Source: a virus
Length of the DNA stretch: 64,000 nt
IMG/VR virus record: IMGVR_UViG_3300031918_000019
Span: 1 to 64,000 of that record
Strand: one strand, 5' to 3'
Both the position numbers and the translations under genes were made by a program. Of the stretch, positions 43,300 through 51,358 are shown in pieces; positions within the stretch are counted from its first letter, which is position 1; each line of letters opens with the position of its first letter. The notes under the pieces are model-generated. The model ran no database searches, was not told the origin of the DNA, and was given only the letters and a program-made list of their open reading frames with translations.

Positions 43300-43479
43300 A
43301 TTAATTCAAATAAACAGATTACTAGAGAATACTTAGCTAATCCATTTAGTAATGTGTCTTACCATGAAAGATTAGTTATGGCTGGAGCAATTGATTTAAC
43401 TGATAATTGCTTTGTTCAAGATTTAGGTAATGGTTATTGTAGGATGGTTGCTATAGATGAGAGTAAGTTAGTTAAATAA
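43300..43479 (+). CDS. Small protein with apparent ATT start
   Basis: 59 residues if initiation is at ATT 43300, nine bases after AAGGTG (43285-43290). The frame (NSNKQITREYLANPF, then YHERLVMAGAIDLTDNCF) ends at TAA 43477-43479 and is followed by another small gene with good SD. No ATG, GTG or TTG gives a sensible N-terminus; GTG near 43354 would remove a third of it. The frame is the same as that of the resolvase gene, separated only by TAA ACA, so readthrough is the other option. Confidence 0.5.
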   Translation: MNSNKQITREYLANPFSNVSYHERLVMAGAIDLTDNCFVQDLGNGYCRMVAIDESKLVK

Positions 43480-43501
43480 TAAATTAAATGGAGTGAGAAT
43501 T

Positions 43502-43678
43502 ATGAATAAGAAAATAGTACATAGCTATATTGATGCAGACCGTCTTATGAAGGATGGTTTTATTTGCCATGGTGTAGATAGAGATATTAAAGATAATACA
43601 AAATTAGTGTTCTTCTTTGATTATGCAAATGAAGTAATTAATAAATTAAAAGAATACGAAACGAATAAAAAGTTTTAA
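43502..43678 (+). CDS. Small conserved-looking phage protein (58 residues)
   Basis: ATG 43502 after GGAGTGAG. Pattern VHSYIDADRLMKDGF, then KLVFFFDYANEVINKLKEY resembles DUF5659-like proteins, as does the 58-residue protein at 19904. Part of a short operon between the resolvase and the nuclease gene at 43701. Function unknown. Confidence 0.6.
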   Translation: MNKKIVHSYIDADRLMKDGFICHGVDRDIKDNTKLVFFFDYANEVINKLKEYETNKKF

Positions 43679-43700
43679 AATTGAAAGGATGTAGATAGAA

Positions 43701-44777
43701 ATGGGAAAAAGATATCAAAAGGAAGAATTAATACAATTATTTAAACAATATGTTGATAAAAATGGAATACCTAAAAGAACAAAGGATGCTTTTAAAAGCA
43801 AAAATGGATTAGCATCATGGGATACATATCAAAAAATAGTAGGTATAAAAACAATATTAGAATTAGTAGACATATGTAATATTATAATCTCTGAAAAAGA
43901 AAGATTAGATTTATTGTTTCGAGGTGGTCAAGGTAGGAACTATACAAAAAATGAAGTTATTGAAAGAATTCATATACTACACAATAGATTAAATAGAGAC
44001 TTATATTATGATGATTTTAGAAATCCACAACCTGATGAAATAGGAATAGCTACTATTAGAAGGCATTGGAAAACAATGAATGATATGAAAAAAGAGCTAA
44101 ATCTAAATATTGTTCAAGAAAATATGATAGAAAAACATGTAGATTTTGAAGCAATAATAGAAGATATACAAAAAGTTGCAAATGAAATATATGAATCTGA
44201 AAATAGAAAATTGCTAATGATGAAAGATTTTAATAAATTATCAATAGTTAATAGTAATACTATATGGAAACAATGCAAAGATAATAATACAACATTAGAT
44301 AACGAGTTAAATAAAATAGGATTCAAATTACAAGATTGTGGTCGAGGAATGAATTTTAAATATAAAGATGGAGAAATGACAGCATCTAATTATGAATATT
44401 TATTTACTAATAAACTTAGGGCATTGGGATATAACTATAATACCAACTATAAAAGAGATATAAAATATAGAGAATTTATAATAGATTATAATAATTTAAT
44501 GAATTGTGATTATGTTATTACTATTAATAATAATCTATTATATATAGAATTAGCTGGCATGTTAGAAGAATATGAAAAGGAGTATAAATCAGATAATATA
44601 CTTAATATTAAAAGTAAATCTAAAAAATTATATGCAGAGAAACTTAAACTAAAAGAAAATATGTTTATCGAAAATGGTCTAAATTATTTCATTTTATTTC
44701 CTAGTGATTTAAAAGAAGATAATTTAGATTTTTTATTTGAAAATAAATTAAATATACAACGAAAGGATGCGATTTAG
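43701..44777 (+). CDS. Putative homing-type nuclease with DNA-binding repeats
   Basis: 358 residues, SD GAAAGGATG. Two or three N-terminal repeats (YQKEELIQLFKQYVDKNGIP, YTKNEVIERIHILHNRLNR) look like homing-endonuclease-associated repeats. The C-terminal part (FIIDYNNLMNCDYVITINNN, LLYIELAGMLEEYEK, then LKENMFIENGLNYFILFPSD) follows the beta-strand plan of an EDxHD/PD-(D/E)XK fold, though the usual Lys/His after the Glu is replaced (IELAG). Could be a diverged or inactive nuclease. The next gene starts two bases after its stop. Confidence 0.5.
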   Translation: MGKRYQKEELIQLFKQYVDKNGIPKRTKDAFKSKNGLASWDTYQKIVGIKTILELVDICNIIISEKERLDLLFRGGQGRNYTKNEVIERIHILHNRLNRDLYYDDFRNPQPDEIGIATIRRHWKTMNDMKKELNLNIVQENMIEKHVDFEAIIEDIQKVANEIYESENRKLLMMKDFNKLSIVNSNTIWKQCKDNNTTLDNELNKIGFKLQDCGRGMNFKYKDGEMTASNYEYLFTNKLRALGYNYNTNYKRDIKYREFIIDYNNLMNCDYVITINNNLLYIELAGMLEEYEKEYKSDNILNIKSKSKKLYAEKLKLKENMFIENGLNYFILFPSDLKEDNLDFLFENKLNIQRKDAI

Positions 44778-44779
44778 TT

Positions 44780-45862
44780 ATGGCAAGAGAAACAATAAAA
44801 GTATTCACAACAAATGAAGAAGAAATAAAAGCTATTCTTCCTTCAAATTTAGAATTGATGGAGGATTTTTTAAATTACTTAGAGACAACTGACCATGCAG
44901 AAACAACTATAACGGTATATAAAAATAATTTAGACATTTTCTTTGTTTATTTAATGAAAAATGAGAAAAATATAGACTTTGTAAACTTGAAAAAGAGACA
45001 TGTAATGAACTTTCAAAATTATATGGTTAAAAACAATCTATCTCCATCACGTATTAAAAATATCAAAAGTACTTTATCTTCTCTAAGTTTATTTATTGAG
45101 AGCGTATTAGACGAAGAAACTAAGTGGGAAAATTTTAGAAATATAATAAATAAGATTCCAGCACCAAATAAAAGAGAAGTCCGAGAAAAAACTATTCTTA
45201 GTGATGAAGAATGTCAAATTTTATTGGATTATTTAATAGAAAATAAAAAATATCAACAAGCATGTGCTTTTGCTCTCGGATTTGCATCAGGAAGAAGAAA
45301 ATCAGAACTCTTGCGTTTCAAAAGAAGCTATATAACTGAAGATAATTTACAATTTGGTTCATTATATAAGTCTCCTGAAAAAATTAAAACTAAAGGAGCA
45401 GGTGTTGCAGGAAAACCACTTTTTGTTTATATACTTAAAACTAAATTCAAACCCTATTTTGATTTATGGATGGAAGAAAGAAAGAGACTAGGAGTTCCAG
45501 ATGAAATTGATGAAATATTTGTAAATAAAAGAAAAGGTATTTGGTATCCAGCAAAAATATCTTTATTGGATTCATATGCTACTAATTTTACTAAATTATT
45601 AAATAAAGATTTCTATTTTCACTGCTTAAGACATCAATTTACAAGTTCACTTGAATCTAGTAAAATACCTGCTTCGGTCATAAAAGACATAATTGGCTGG
45701 GAAAATATTAGTATGGTATCACTTTATTCGGACAATGATCTCAGTAGTAAATTAGGAGATTATTTTTCAAAAGATGGAATTAAAGAAGTCAAACAGGGTT
45801 CTTTAAGTGATTTAGGTAATGAAGAATCTGAATCTAGTTCATTTGGTGGCAATAGATTCTAA
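44780..45862 (+). CDS. Second tyrosine recombinase, diverged
   Basis: 360 residues, SD GAAAGGATG. N-terminal SAM-like domain (TTDHAETTITVYKNNLDIFF), catalytic part with ASGRRKSELLRF (R172/R173), K205 in KIKTKGAG, HCLRH (H281, R284), IIGWENIS (W307 where most members have His) and VSLYSDND (Y316). The Trp substitution also occurs in some functional relatives. The C-terminal 40 residues are acidic/Ser-rich and unusual. Coupled to the nuclease gene in front. May act on the inverted repeats that follow it. Confidence 0.75.
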   Translation: MARETIKVFTTNEEEIKAILPSNLELMEDFLNYLETTDHAETTITVYKNNLDIFFVYLMKNEKNIDFVNLKKRHVMNFQNYMVKNNLSPSRIKNIKSTLSSLSLFIESVLDEETKWENFRNIINKIPAPNKREVREKTILSDEECQILLDYLIENKKYQQACAFALGFASGRRKSELLRFKRSYITEDNLQFGSLYKSPEKIKTKGAGVAGKPLFVYILKTKFKPYFDLWMEERKRLGVPDEIDEIFVNKRKGIWYPAKISLLDSYATNFTKLLNKDFYFHCLRHQFTSSLESSKIPASVIKDIIGWENISMVSLYSDNDLSSKLGDYFSKDGIKEVKQGSLSDLGNEESESSSFGGNRF

Positions 45863-45932
45863 TTCCATTTGAAAAAAGTAGCATTAACGAGTATTCAAGA
45901 GTATAAGCGAGTTTAAAAATATAAAATCCAAA

Positions 45933-46133
45933 TTTATGCATATATAACTACATAAATTCAAATAATGCACTCTGAAATGCATAAATGAACATAAAACCAA
46001 TCTCATAGTCAATCAAATGAGTCCAATAACAACCTAGTAAAAAGACTATGAGATTAATTCCTACTAATTAAACAAAATAAAATATAAAAGGTAAAATATT
46101 GTAGAAATAAAATCAATGAAAAATATCTACAAT
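45933..46133. repeat. Cluster of three perfect inverted repeats
   Basis: TTTATGCA (45933-45940)/TGCATAAA (45978-45985); AATCTCATAGTC (45999-46010)/GACTATGAGATT (46044-46055); ATTGTAGA (46098-46105)/TCTACAAT (46126-46133). None is followed by a U-run. The whole spacer 45863-46208 has no gene. Its place behind a tyrosine recombinase makes an attachment or resolution region possible; the middle hairpin could also end transcription. Confidence 0.5.
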
Positions 46134-46208
46134 AATAATATAACCAAAACTAAAATAATCATACATAGTTATAATATTTAAAATCAAAAGAAAGGATGTG
46201 CTTTTTAA

Positions 46209-46418
46209 ATGATTGAAACAACTAATAAAGATTTAATCCAATTATTAAAAACTCAAATAAGAATTAGAGATGATAAGAATATGCTACTTGAAAAAGATAA
46301 AGAAGAACTTTCAATTTCTCTGAATTCATGTAAACAAAAATATAAGAAAATAATAATAACTATTCTATCATTTACAATTCTTTCACTTATTTTAAACGCA
46401 TATCTCTTACTATATTAA
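46209..46418 (+). CDS. Tail-anchored coiled-coil membrane protein
   Basis: 69 residues, SD GAAAGGATG. Coiled coil (about 4-45, LLKTQIRIRDDKNMLLEKDK) followed by a C-terminal membrane helix (IIITILSFTILSLILNAYLLL). Spanin-like or regulatory membrane proteins have this plan, but no family is recognised. Followed by another membrane/coiled-coil gene in the opposite orientation of helices. Confidence 0.6.
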   Translation: MIETTNKDLIQLLKTQIRIRDDKNMLLEKDKEELSISLNSCKQKYKKIIITILSFTILSLILNAYLLLY

Positions 46419-46500
46419 AAATCATAAAATACTAAAGAAAAATAATCTTAAGAAAGGATAGTGATTAATCAAAATAAACAAGCGAAAGGAATGATTTACG

Positions 46501-46902
46501 ATGGATTTTGCAGGACTAAGTACTTTAATAAATGAACATGGACTAGCAGTTGTATTACTATTATTATGTGTTTGGGGGATTTTTACAACAATATCTCCGT
46601 ATATTAAAAATAAGTTAAATAAGAGAGTAGAAAATGATGATAAATTAGAAGATAATATACATAAAGAATATTTTAAAATGACAAAAGAAACAAAAGAAAT
46701 GAATAAACAATTCATGTCAGAATTAAAGACAATAAATATTACTAATCAACAGATTAGTGCAACCAATGAACTTTTGGCAAAAAGTAATAGTAAGCTATTA
46801 GAGTCATTAGATAGTAGAATATCTACTCTTGAAGATACTACTGATGAGATTGGAAAAACAGTTGAAAAGATTAATACTAAAGTTGATATAATGTTAAAAT
46901 AA
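46501..46902 (+). CDS. Membrane-anchored coiled-coil protein
   Basis: 133 residues, SD GAAAGGAATG. N-terminal membrane helix (about 13-35, GLAVVLLLLCVWGIFTTISP), then a long coiled coil with repeated heptads (LDSRISTLEDTTDEIGKTVE). It resembles small phage membrane proteins of the lysis or head-tail region, yet lies away from the endolysin. Last rightward gene before the convergent terminators. Confidence 0.6.
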   Translation: MDFAGLSTLINEHGLAVVLLLLCVWGIFTTISPYIKNKLNKRVENDDKLEDNIHKEYFKMTKETKEMNKQFMSELKTINITNQQISATNELLAKSNSKLLESLDSRISTLEDTTDEIGKTVEKINTKVDIMLK

Positions 46903-47023
46903 AAAGAAGTTAACTTTTATAAGCAAACTTCCCTCATAGGATATAAACAACAACCAAATACTAATTTATATCTCTAATTTAAATAATACCACTAAAGTAA
47001 ATTAAAGTCAATATAAATAAAAA

Positions 47024-47054
47024 AGAGTAACTTAAAACCAATAAAAGTTACTCT
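47024..47054. terminator. Perfect 10-bp hairpin
   Basis: AGAGTAACTT (47024-47033) pairs with AAGTTACTCT (47045-47054); A-rich before and T-poor after on the plus strand. Probably a secondary terminator in the convergent spacer 46903-47244, which otherwise holds no rightward gene. Confidence 0.5.
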
Positions 47055-47162
47055 AAATTCAATAATATATTAACCTGTGAGAAAAATATACTATTGATTA
47101 GTTCCAACTAAATTATATAACAAAGGTAATAATAATTATACAGGTAAATAAATACAATTTAT

Positions 47163-47228
47163 AAGGGGATATATCATATTTATTACACATTCATTTGTGT
47201 TTTGTTTTGATATATCCCCTTATTTTTT
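47163..47228. terminator. Convergent terminator between rightward and leftward blocks
   Basis: AAGGGGATATATC (47163-47175) is perfectly complementary to GATATATCCCCTT (47209-47221), followed by ATTTTTT. The 33-nt loop carries a second small stem (ACACA/TGTGT). Strong for rightward transcripts; the complementary strand lacks a long T-run but retains the stem. Confidence 0.85.
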
Positions 47229-47244
47229 CGCTTTTACAAAATAT

Positions 47245-47331
47245 TTAATGCTTAACAATATATAGGATAGTTCTTGAAGATTCTATAATAGCCATTATGG
47301 TTACTATTGTTAATATATAATATGCGTTCAT
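47245..47331 (-). CDS. 28-residue hydrophobic peptide
   Basis: ATG 47331 with SD AAGGAGGAG; a second ATG at 47337 is too close to the SD. Nearly all of the peptide (MNAYYILTIVTIMAIIESSR) is one membrane helix with a basic end (YIVKH). Last gene of the leftward block, just before the convergent terminator. No repeat-based antisense RNA like that at 8627 could be found nearby. Possibly a membrane-active or regulatory micropeptide. Confidence 0.5.
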   Translation of the reverse strand: MNAYYILTIVTIMAIIESSRTILYIVKH

Positions 47332-47402
47332 ATTCATTCTCCTCCTTATTTATACAATATAATTTATTAAATAGTTGGTAAAATTATCCTTTTAATTGGA
47401 CT

Positions 47403-47624
47403 TTAATTTTCGTCTCCTAATCTACCTAAAGTTAATCCAGTATCGTTAGTTTCACCACAATGTGAACATATAACATATGGATAACCCATTTCTACTGAAG
47501 ATGTTGATATTCTAGTTTCATTATATCCATTACACTTACCACAAATATATTTTATCTTAGGTGATTTTCCAAATAACATTGATAAACTTACATTCAACAT
47601 AGACAAATCTTTAACTTTAACCAT
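47403..47624 (-). CDS. Zinc-ribbon protein
   Basis: 73 residues, SD AAGGAGG overlapping the end of the upstream gene by one base. Two Cys pairs, CGKC and CSHC, 25 residues apart form a zinc ribbon. The N-terminus (VKDLSMLNVSLSML) is hydrophobic but not a clear signal. Co-translated with the ThyX-like protein, which also has Cys-rich segments. Nucleic-acid binding is plausible. Confidence 0.65.
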   Translation of the reverse strand: MVKVKDLSMLNVSLSMLFGKSPKIKYICGKCNGYNETRISTSSVEMGYPYVICSHCGETNDTGLTLGRLGDEN

Positions 47625-48223
47625 TATTTATCCTCCTTATCAATAACTATTTGTAATCTATCACCTATATAATCCTTACGCCATTGTTTATACTTAGGAG
47701 TATTGCATCTTCCAACTCCATTATTACAAGGTGTTATTTCTCTACAAAACCCAGAATAAACACATTCAGGAACACAATTATCATATAAAGGTCTATCTAT
47801 CGTTTTTAATACTTTTAAAACATCATTCCATACATCTTGTGCTTTTATATCTGCCTGTCCACAAATACGCTTTTTGCTTACATTTATAAATGCTTGAGCA
47901 TTGAGTGTTATATCCATATTAACTAATTCACCCTGTCTTCTATCATCTCTATTGCCTTCATATTCTATTCTATCTTCTCGTTGTGTGCTTACATATGGAG
48001 TGTATCCTATACTATGACGTACAAAGTGAGTAGCCACCCAACTTCTTATTCCTCTGATTTGAATATTAAACCATTTATCTCTTATTGGACTATGTTCTGA
48101 TTTATAAATATTTTCCATAAAAGTAACACTAGGTTCTTTTTCTAGACCTTCTTTCCAAACTGTGACTCTACATCTATTTAATACTTCTTGATTATTTGTT
48201 AGTTCTCTCACTGTTATATTCAT
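47624..48223 (-). CDS. ThyX-like protein (diverged flavin-dependent thymidylate synthase family)
   Basis: 199 residues, SD TGGAGAATT. Core WVATHFVRHSIGYTPYVSTQ followed by REDR recalls the ThyX motif RHRxxSxNExSxR, with RHS at 69-71 and an S..R.DR tail at 79-85, then NRDDRR. The C-terminal third is Cys-rich (CVPECVYSGFC, CNNGVGRC). Such ThyX-like proteins are common in phages near nucleotide-metabolism genes, and here dUTPase and ribonucleotide reductase lie upstream. True dTMP synthesis is uncertain because the motif is diverged. Confidence 0.55.
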   Translation of the reverse strand: MNITVRELTNNQEVLNRCRVTVWKEGLEKEPSVTFMENIYKSEHSPIRDKWFNIQIRGIRSWVATHFVRHSIGYTPYVSTQREDRIEYEGNRDDRRQGELVNMDITLNAQAFINVSKKRICGQADIKAQDVWNDVLKVLKTIDRPLYDNCVPECVYSGFCREITPCNNGVGRCNTPKYKQWRKDYIGDRLQIVIDKEDK

Positions 48224-48254
48224 ATTTTTAATTCTCCATTCTTATATTAATTTA

Positions 48255-48557
48255 TTATACGAATTTCTTATTGTTTTCTACCATTGCATAACCTTTTACA
48301 ACAATATCAAATTCTTCTTCAGTCCATCCACCCTCATTGTTGTTATTTGTAGTTTCTTTACTATTTTCATTTGATTTATTATGTAATTCATTTTTGTCAT
48401 TTCTTAATTGTATAACTTCTTTTTGTAATTCTAATTTGTCTGCTTTAAGTAATTTATTTTCAAGCTTTAACCTATTAAGTTCTTTATATATCTCCATTAA
48501 TGTTGGTTGTTCCTCTATTAATTTAAATTCCATCTTTTCTTCGCATACATTACTCAT
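48255..48557 (-). CDS. Coiled-coil protein, unknown
   Basis: 100 residues from ATG 48557 (SD GAGGGAGAG). Heptad-rich coiled coil (LNRLKLENKLLKADKLELQK), an Asn/Ser-rich linker and a C-terminal GGWTEEEFDIVVKGYAMVE that could bind a partner. No motif identified. Preceded by the recurrent ACAAATTAATATAATA motif. Confidence 0.6.
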   Translation of the reverse strand: MSNVCEEKMEFKLIEEQPTLMEIYKELNRLKLENKLLKADKLELQKEVIQLRNDKNELHNKSNENSKETTNNNNEGGWTEEEFDIVVKGYAMVENNKKFV

Positions 48558-48610
48558 TTTATTCTCTCCCTCATAATTAATTATTTTTATTATTATTATA
48601 TTAATTTGTC

Positions 48611-48919
48611 TTAGTCCCATAAATCACAATAATATTCTGAAAATAAATTCATACCTTCTTCAAATCTTTTGTTTTCTTTATCTAAACTATTAGTGTTCCG
48701 ATTATCTTTTAAATGGGCATCAAATGACCATATCATTTTATCTATTATTTGATGCCATTCTTCCATTCCACTTAATCTACATGGATAACTCATTGTATTA
48801 ATTTCTTTAAATTTTATTAATCTAGGCAATATGAATTTTGACAACGTATAATCCAAACTCCATACTTCACTATTTTGTATTTTTGATACGCCTTTTTTCT
48901 TTCTTAATCTTTTATTCAC
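48611..48919 (-). CDS. Conserved-looking phage protein, unknown
   Basis: 102 residues from GTG 48919 (SD AAGGATG). Basic start (MNKRLRKKKG), then VWSLDYTLSKFILPRLIKF and GMEEWHQIIDKMIWSFDAH, a pattern I associate with uncharacterised phage and plasmid proteins encoded near nucleotide-metabolism genes. Soluble, helical. Confidence 0.6.
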   Translation of the reverse strand: MNKRLRKKKGVSKIQNSEVWSLDYTLSKFILPRLIKFKEINTMSYPCRLSGMEEWHQIIDKMIWSFDAHLKDNRNTNSLDKENKRFEEGMNLFSEYYCDLWD

Positions 48920-48967
48920 TTATTTCACATCCTTTTAATATTTAACTTTTATGTTAATTTAATTTAT

Positions 48968-49135
48968 TTATTTTAGTCTAAACCAAGCTTTATAATAATT
49001 AATCTTACCCATATCTACTGGAACGTCATTCCATGTAACTCCATCATCTAAACTATATTCCAAAGAGTTACAATCGTCATTATGTTGTTTATATACTGTT
49101 TGATATCCACCTTTATATATTTTATCTTTTTGCAT
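48968..49135 (-). CDS. Small phage protein (55 residues)
   Basis: ATG 49135 with SD AGAGGTGAT. Compact, probably beta (IYKGGYQTVYKQHNDDC, then LEYSLDDGVTWNDVPVDMG). The SxDxGxTWxxV pattern resembles a BNR-like strand motif, but the protein is too short for more. Lies between the ligase gene and the 48611 gene, 11 nt after the ligase stop. Confidence 0.55.
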   Translation of the reverse strand: MQKDKIYKGGYQTVYKQHNDDCNSLEYSLDDGVTWNDVPVDMGKINYYKAWFRLK

Positions 49136-49146
49136 TAATATCACCT

Positions 49147-51195
49147 CTAATTACCTTTTATTATTTGTAAGAATTCATCTTCATTTATAATTGTTATATT
49201 ACTTTTCCCACTTGCATTGTCATCCATAGCTTTCTTATCTTTGCCACTTTTAGACATATCATGTCCACAAATAAGGTACTGTAAAGATTTTTTGTAGCCC
49301 GTTTCCACTATAGCACCTAAACTTTCAAGTAGCTCTTTTAATTCTGCTTTCTTCATATTAAAACCACCAGTTGCATATAGTGTTTTACCTTGAAATGGTG
49401 TTTGTTGAGTTACAATAGTTTCTTTAGGTTTATCTTCAATGAATGTCAAATAACTTATTATTTCATTTACTTTGTTAATAATATCTTTATCACCGAAGTA
49501 TTCAACCATAGATTCTGATATTTTATCTCCAACATCTTCAATTTTTAATAATTCATTTTCATTAGTTGATATGATATTATTTAAATTATTATTGAAGTGC
49601 AAACAGATATTCTTAGATGCTTTTTTACCTACATTTTCTATTCCAAGTGCGTATAAAAAACTACTTAATTTACATTCTTTACTTTTCTCAACAGCTTTAA
49701 TTAAATTATCATACTTTTTAAGTCCAAACTTTGGTAATTTTATTAACTGTTCTTTATATTGTTCTAAGTTATAAATATCTTTAATTGATTTTATAAAGCC
49801 TTTATCTATAAATTGTCTTAAAGTTTCCTTAGAAAACCCTATGATGTTAATAGCTTCTTTTCCAACATAATGAGATAATGCTTGTATTAACCTATCAGGA
49901 CAACTATCATTAGTGCAGAATAAGAATCTAGTTGTTTTAGGTTGTCTTATTTCAACTGGACTACCACAACATGTACAAATAGTAGGATATATTATATCTT
50001 TAATATCTTCATTATTTAAACTTTCATCAACGATTCCTGTTACCTCTGGAATTACGTCATTGCTTCTTCTTATGAAAATTTCTGAGTTTATTTTAATTCT
50101 TTTTCTTTCAATATCATCAATATTATTTAAGGTTGCTTGTTTAACTGTAACTCCCATTAATTCTACTGGCTCTATTTTCGCTTTTGGGTTCAGTCTTCCA
50201 TATCTAGAAACATTCCATTCTACATCTAAAAGTTTTGTAGTTGTCTCTTCTGCTTCGTACTTGTAAGCTAGAGAAAAACGTGGAAACTTTTCAGTATATC
50301 CCATTAAATTTCTTGTAGCTAAATCATTAATTGCAATTACGCAACCATCAATATCGTACGGAAGATTTAGTCTTTGTTCTTCTATATTATCTATAGCTTT
50401 AATAATATCTTCATATGTATTACAAACAGTATAATCTGTTACTGGTAATCCTCTATAAGACATATAATCTAATTGTTGTTGATAAGTTTGAAAATCTTTT
50501 TCTATATTATTTAAATTATAAAAATATATCATCAATTTTCTTTTAGCAGTTTCTTTAGTATCTAAATTTCTAATTGCACCAGCGACACTATTTCTGCAAT
50601 TTTTTAATTGGTCTGTATATTTTTTATTGTATTCTATAAGAGCTTTCTTTGGCATAATGCATTCTCCATGTGGAGATAAGGAATTTGTTAGTTTGTCATT
50701 ATCTTTTAATTGTATAGGTAAGTTTATAATGGATTTTGATTGTTCTGTAACATTTTCTCCAATTATTCCATCTTTGCCTCTTGTAGAACCTTGTACAAAA
50801 TTAATATTATCATAATCAGTTTCAACAGTGAGTCCATCATATTTCTTAGTTAAAATGTATTTTAATTGCGGTAATTTATTAGTATGAGAACTATTATATT
50901 CTTTTATGAAATTTTCATTTTTAGTTAACCAATATTTTATTTCTTCAAATGAATTTGATTTATCTAATGACCATAGTTTAGTTTTTCTTTCTACTTTTTC
51001 AAATCCTTCTAATATTTCACCACCTACTTTTTGAGTAGGACTGTTTGGTAATATATTTTTCATTTCTTTTTCTAGTTTAATTAATTTATCATATTCATCG
51101 TCCCATTCCTTATCACCTACTGATGGATTGTCTAAGCTGTAATACTCATAATTCCACCTGTTTAGTTTTTCAATAAGTTCTAACATCTCTTCCAT
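49147..51195 (-). CDS. ligA: NAD+-dependent DNA ligase
   Basis: 682 residues, near full LigA length, SD AAGGAGAT. Order of domains: Ia NAD-binding helices (NYEYYSLDNPSVGDKEWDDE), nucleotidyltransferase with active-site KYDG (K118), OB fold, zinc finger (CTCCG...CTNDSC), helix-hairpin-helix region (LGIENVGKKASKNI, IEDVGDKISESM) and a C-terminal BRCT domain (TLYATGGFNMKKAELKELLE, near 605-680). It seals nicks during replication or repair. Sits in the leftward nucleotide-metabolism block with a long leader of its own. Confidence 0.95.
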   Translation of the reverse strand: MEEMLELIEKLNRWNYEYYSLDNPSVGDKEWDDEYDKLIKLEKEMKNILPNSPTQKVGGEILEGFEKVERKTKLWSLDKSNSFEEIKYWLTKNENFIKEYNSSHTNKLPQLKYILTKKYDGLTVETDYDNINFVQGSTRGKDGIIGENVTEQSKSIINLPIQLKDNDKLTNSLSPHGECIMPKKALIEYNKKYTDQLKNCRNSVAGAIRNLDTKETAKRKLMIYFYNLNNIEKDFQTYQQQLDYMSYRGLPVTDYTVCNTYEDIIKAIDNIEEQRLNLPYDIDGCVIAINDLATRNLMGYTEKFPRFSLAYKYEAEETTTKLLDVEWNVSRYGRLNPKAKIEPVELMGVTVKQATLNNIDDIERKRIKINSEIFIRRSNDVIPEVTGIVDESLNNEDIKDIIYPTICTCCGSPVEIRQPKTTRFLFCTNDSCPDRLIQALSHYVGKEAINIIGFSKETLRQFIDKGFIKSIKDIYNLEQYKEQLIKLPKFGLKKYDNLIKAVEKSKECKLSSFLYALGIENVGKKASKNICLHFNNNLNNIISTNENELLKIEDVGDKISESMVEYFGDKDIINKVNEIISYLTFIEDKPKETIVTQQTPFQGKTLYATGGFNMKKAELKELLESLGAIVETGYKKSLQYLICGHDMSKSGKDKKAMDDNASGKSNITIINEDEFLQIIKGN

Positions 51196-51215
51196 TTTTC
51201 TCTATCTCCTTCATT

Positions 51216-51327
51216 ATATTAATTTGTTAATAATTGTATTATGTAATATAATCTGTAAGGGCTTGTACTATTTAGAATTTAATTTCCCTTACAAGACTAT
51301 CTTACTACTTTATGAATATAATGTCAA
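51216..51327 (-). promoter_or_regulatory. Promoter and leader of ligA
   Basis: Minus-strand TTGACA (51327-51322), 17 bases, TAAGAT (51304-51299). In the leader, CTTGTA/TACAAG and TGTAAGGG/CCCTTACA are both perfect but overlap, so only one can form at a time. The motif TTAACAAATTAATAT (51230-51216) stands before the SD. Confidence 0.5.
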
Positions 51328-51358
51328 ACTATTTATGTTAATTTGTTTAAATATTAAT

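Noticed and set aside
47072-47331. Second type I toxin-antitoxin locus around the 28-residue peptide
   Set aside because: A weak rightward promoter-like sequence and a shared terminator are present, but no repeat segment complementary to the peptide start could be found.
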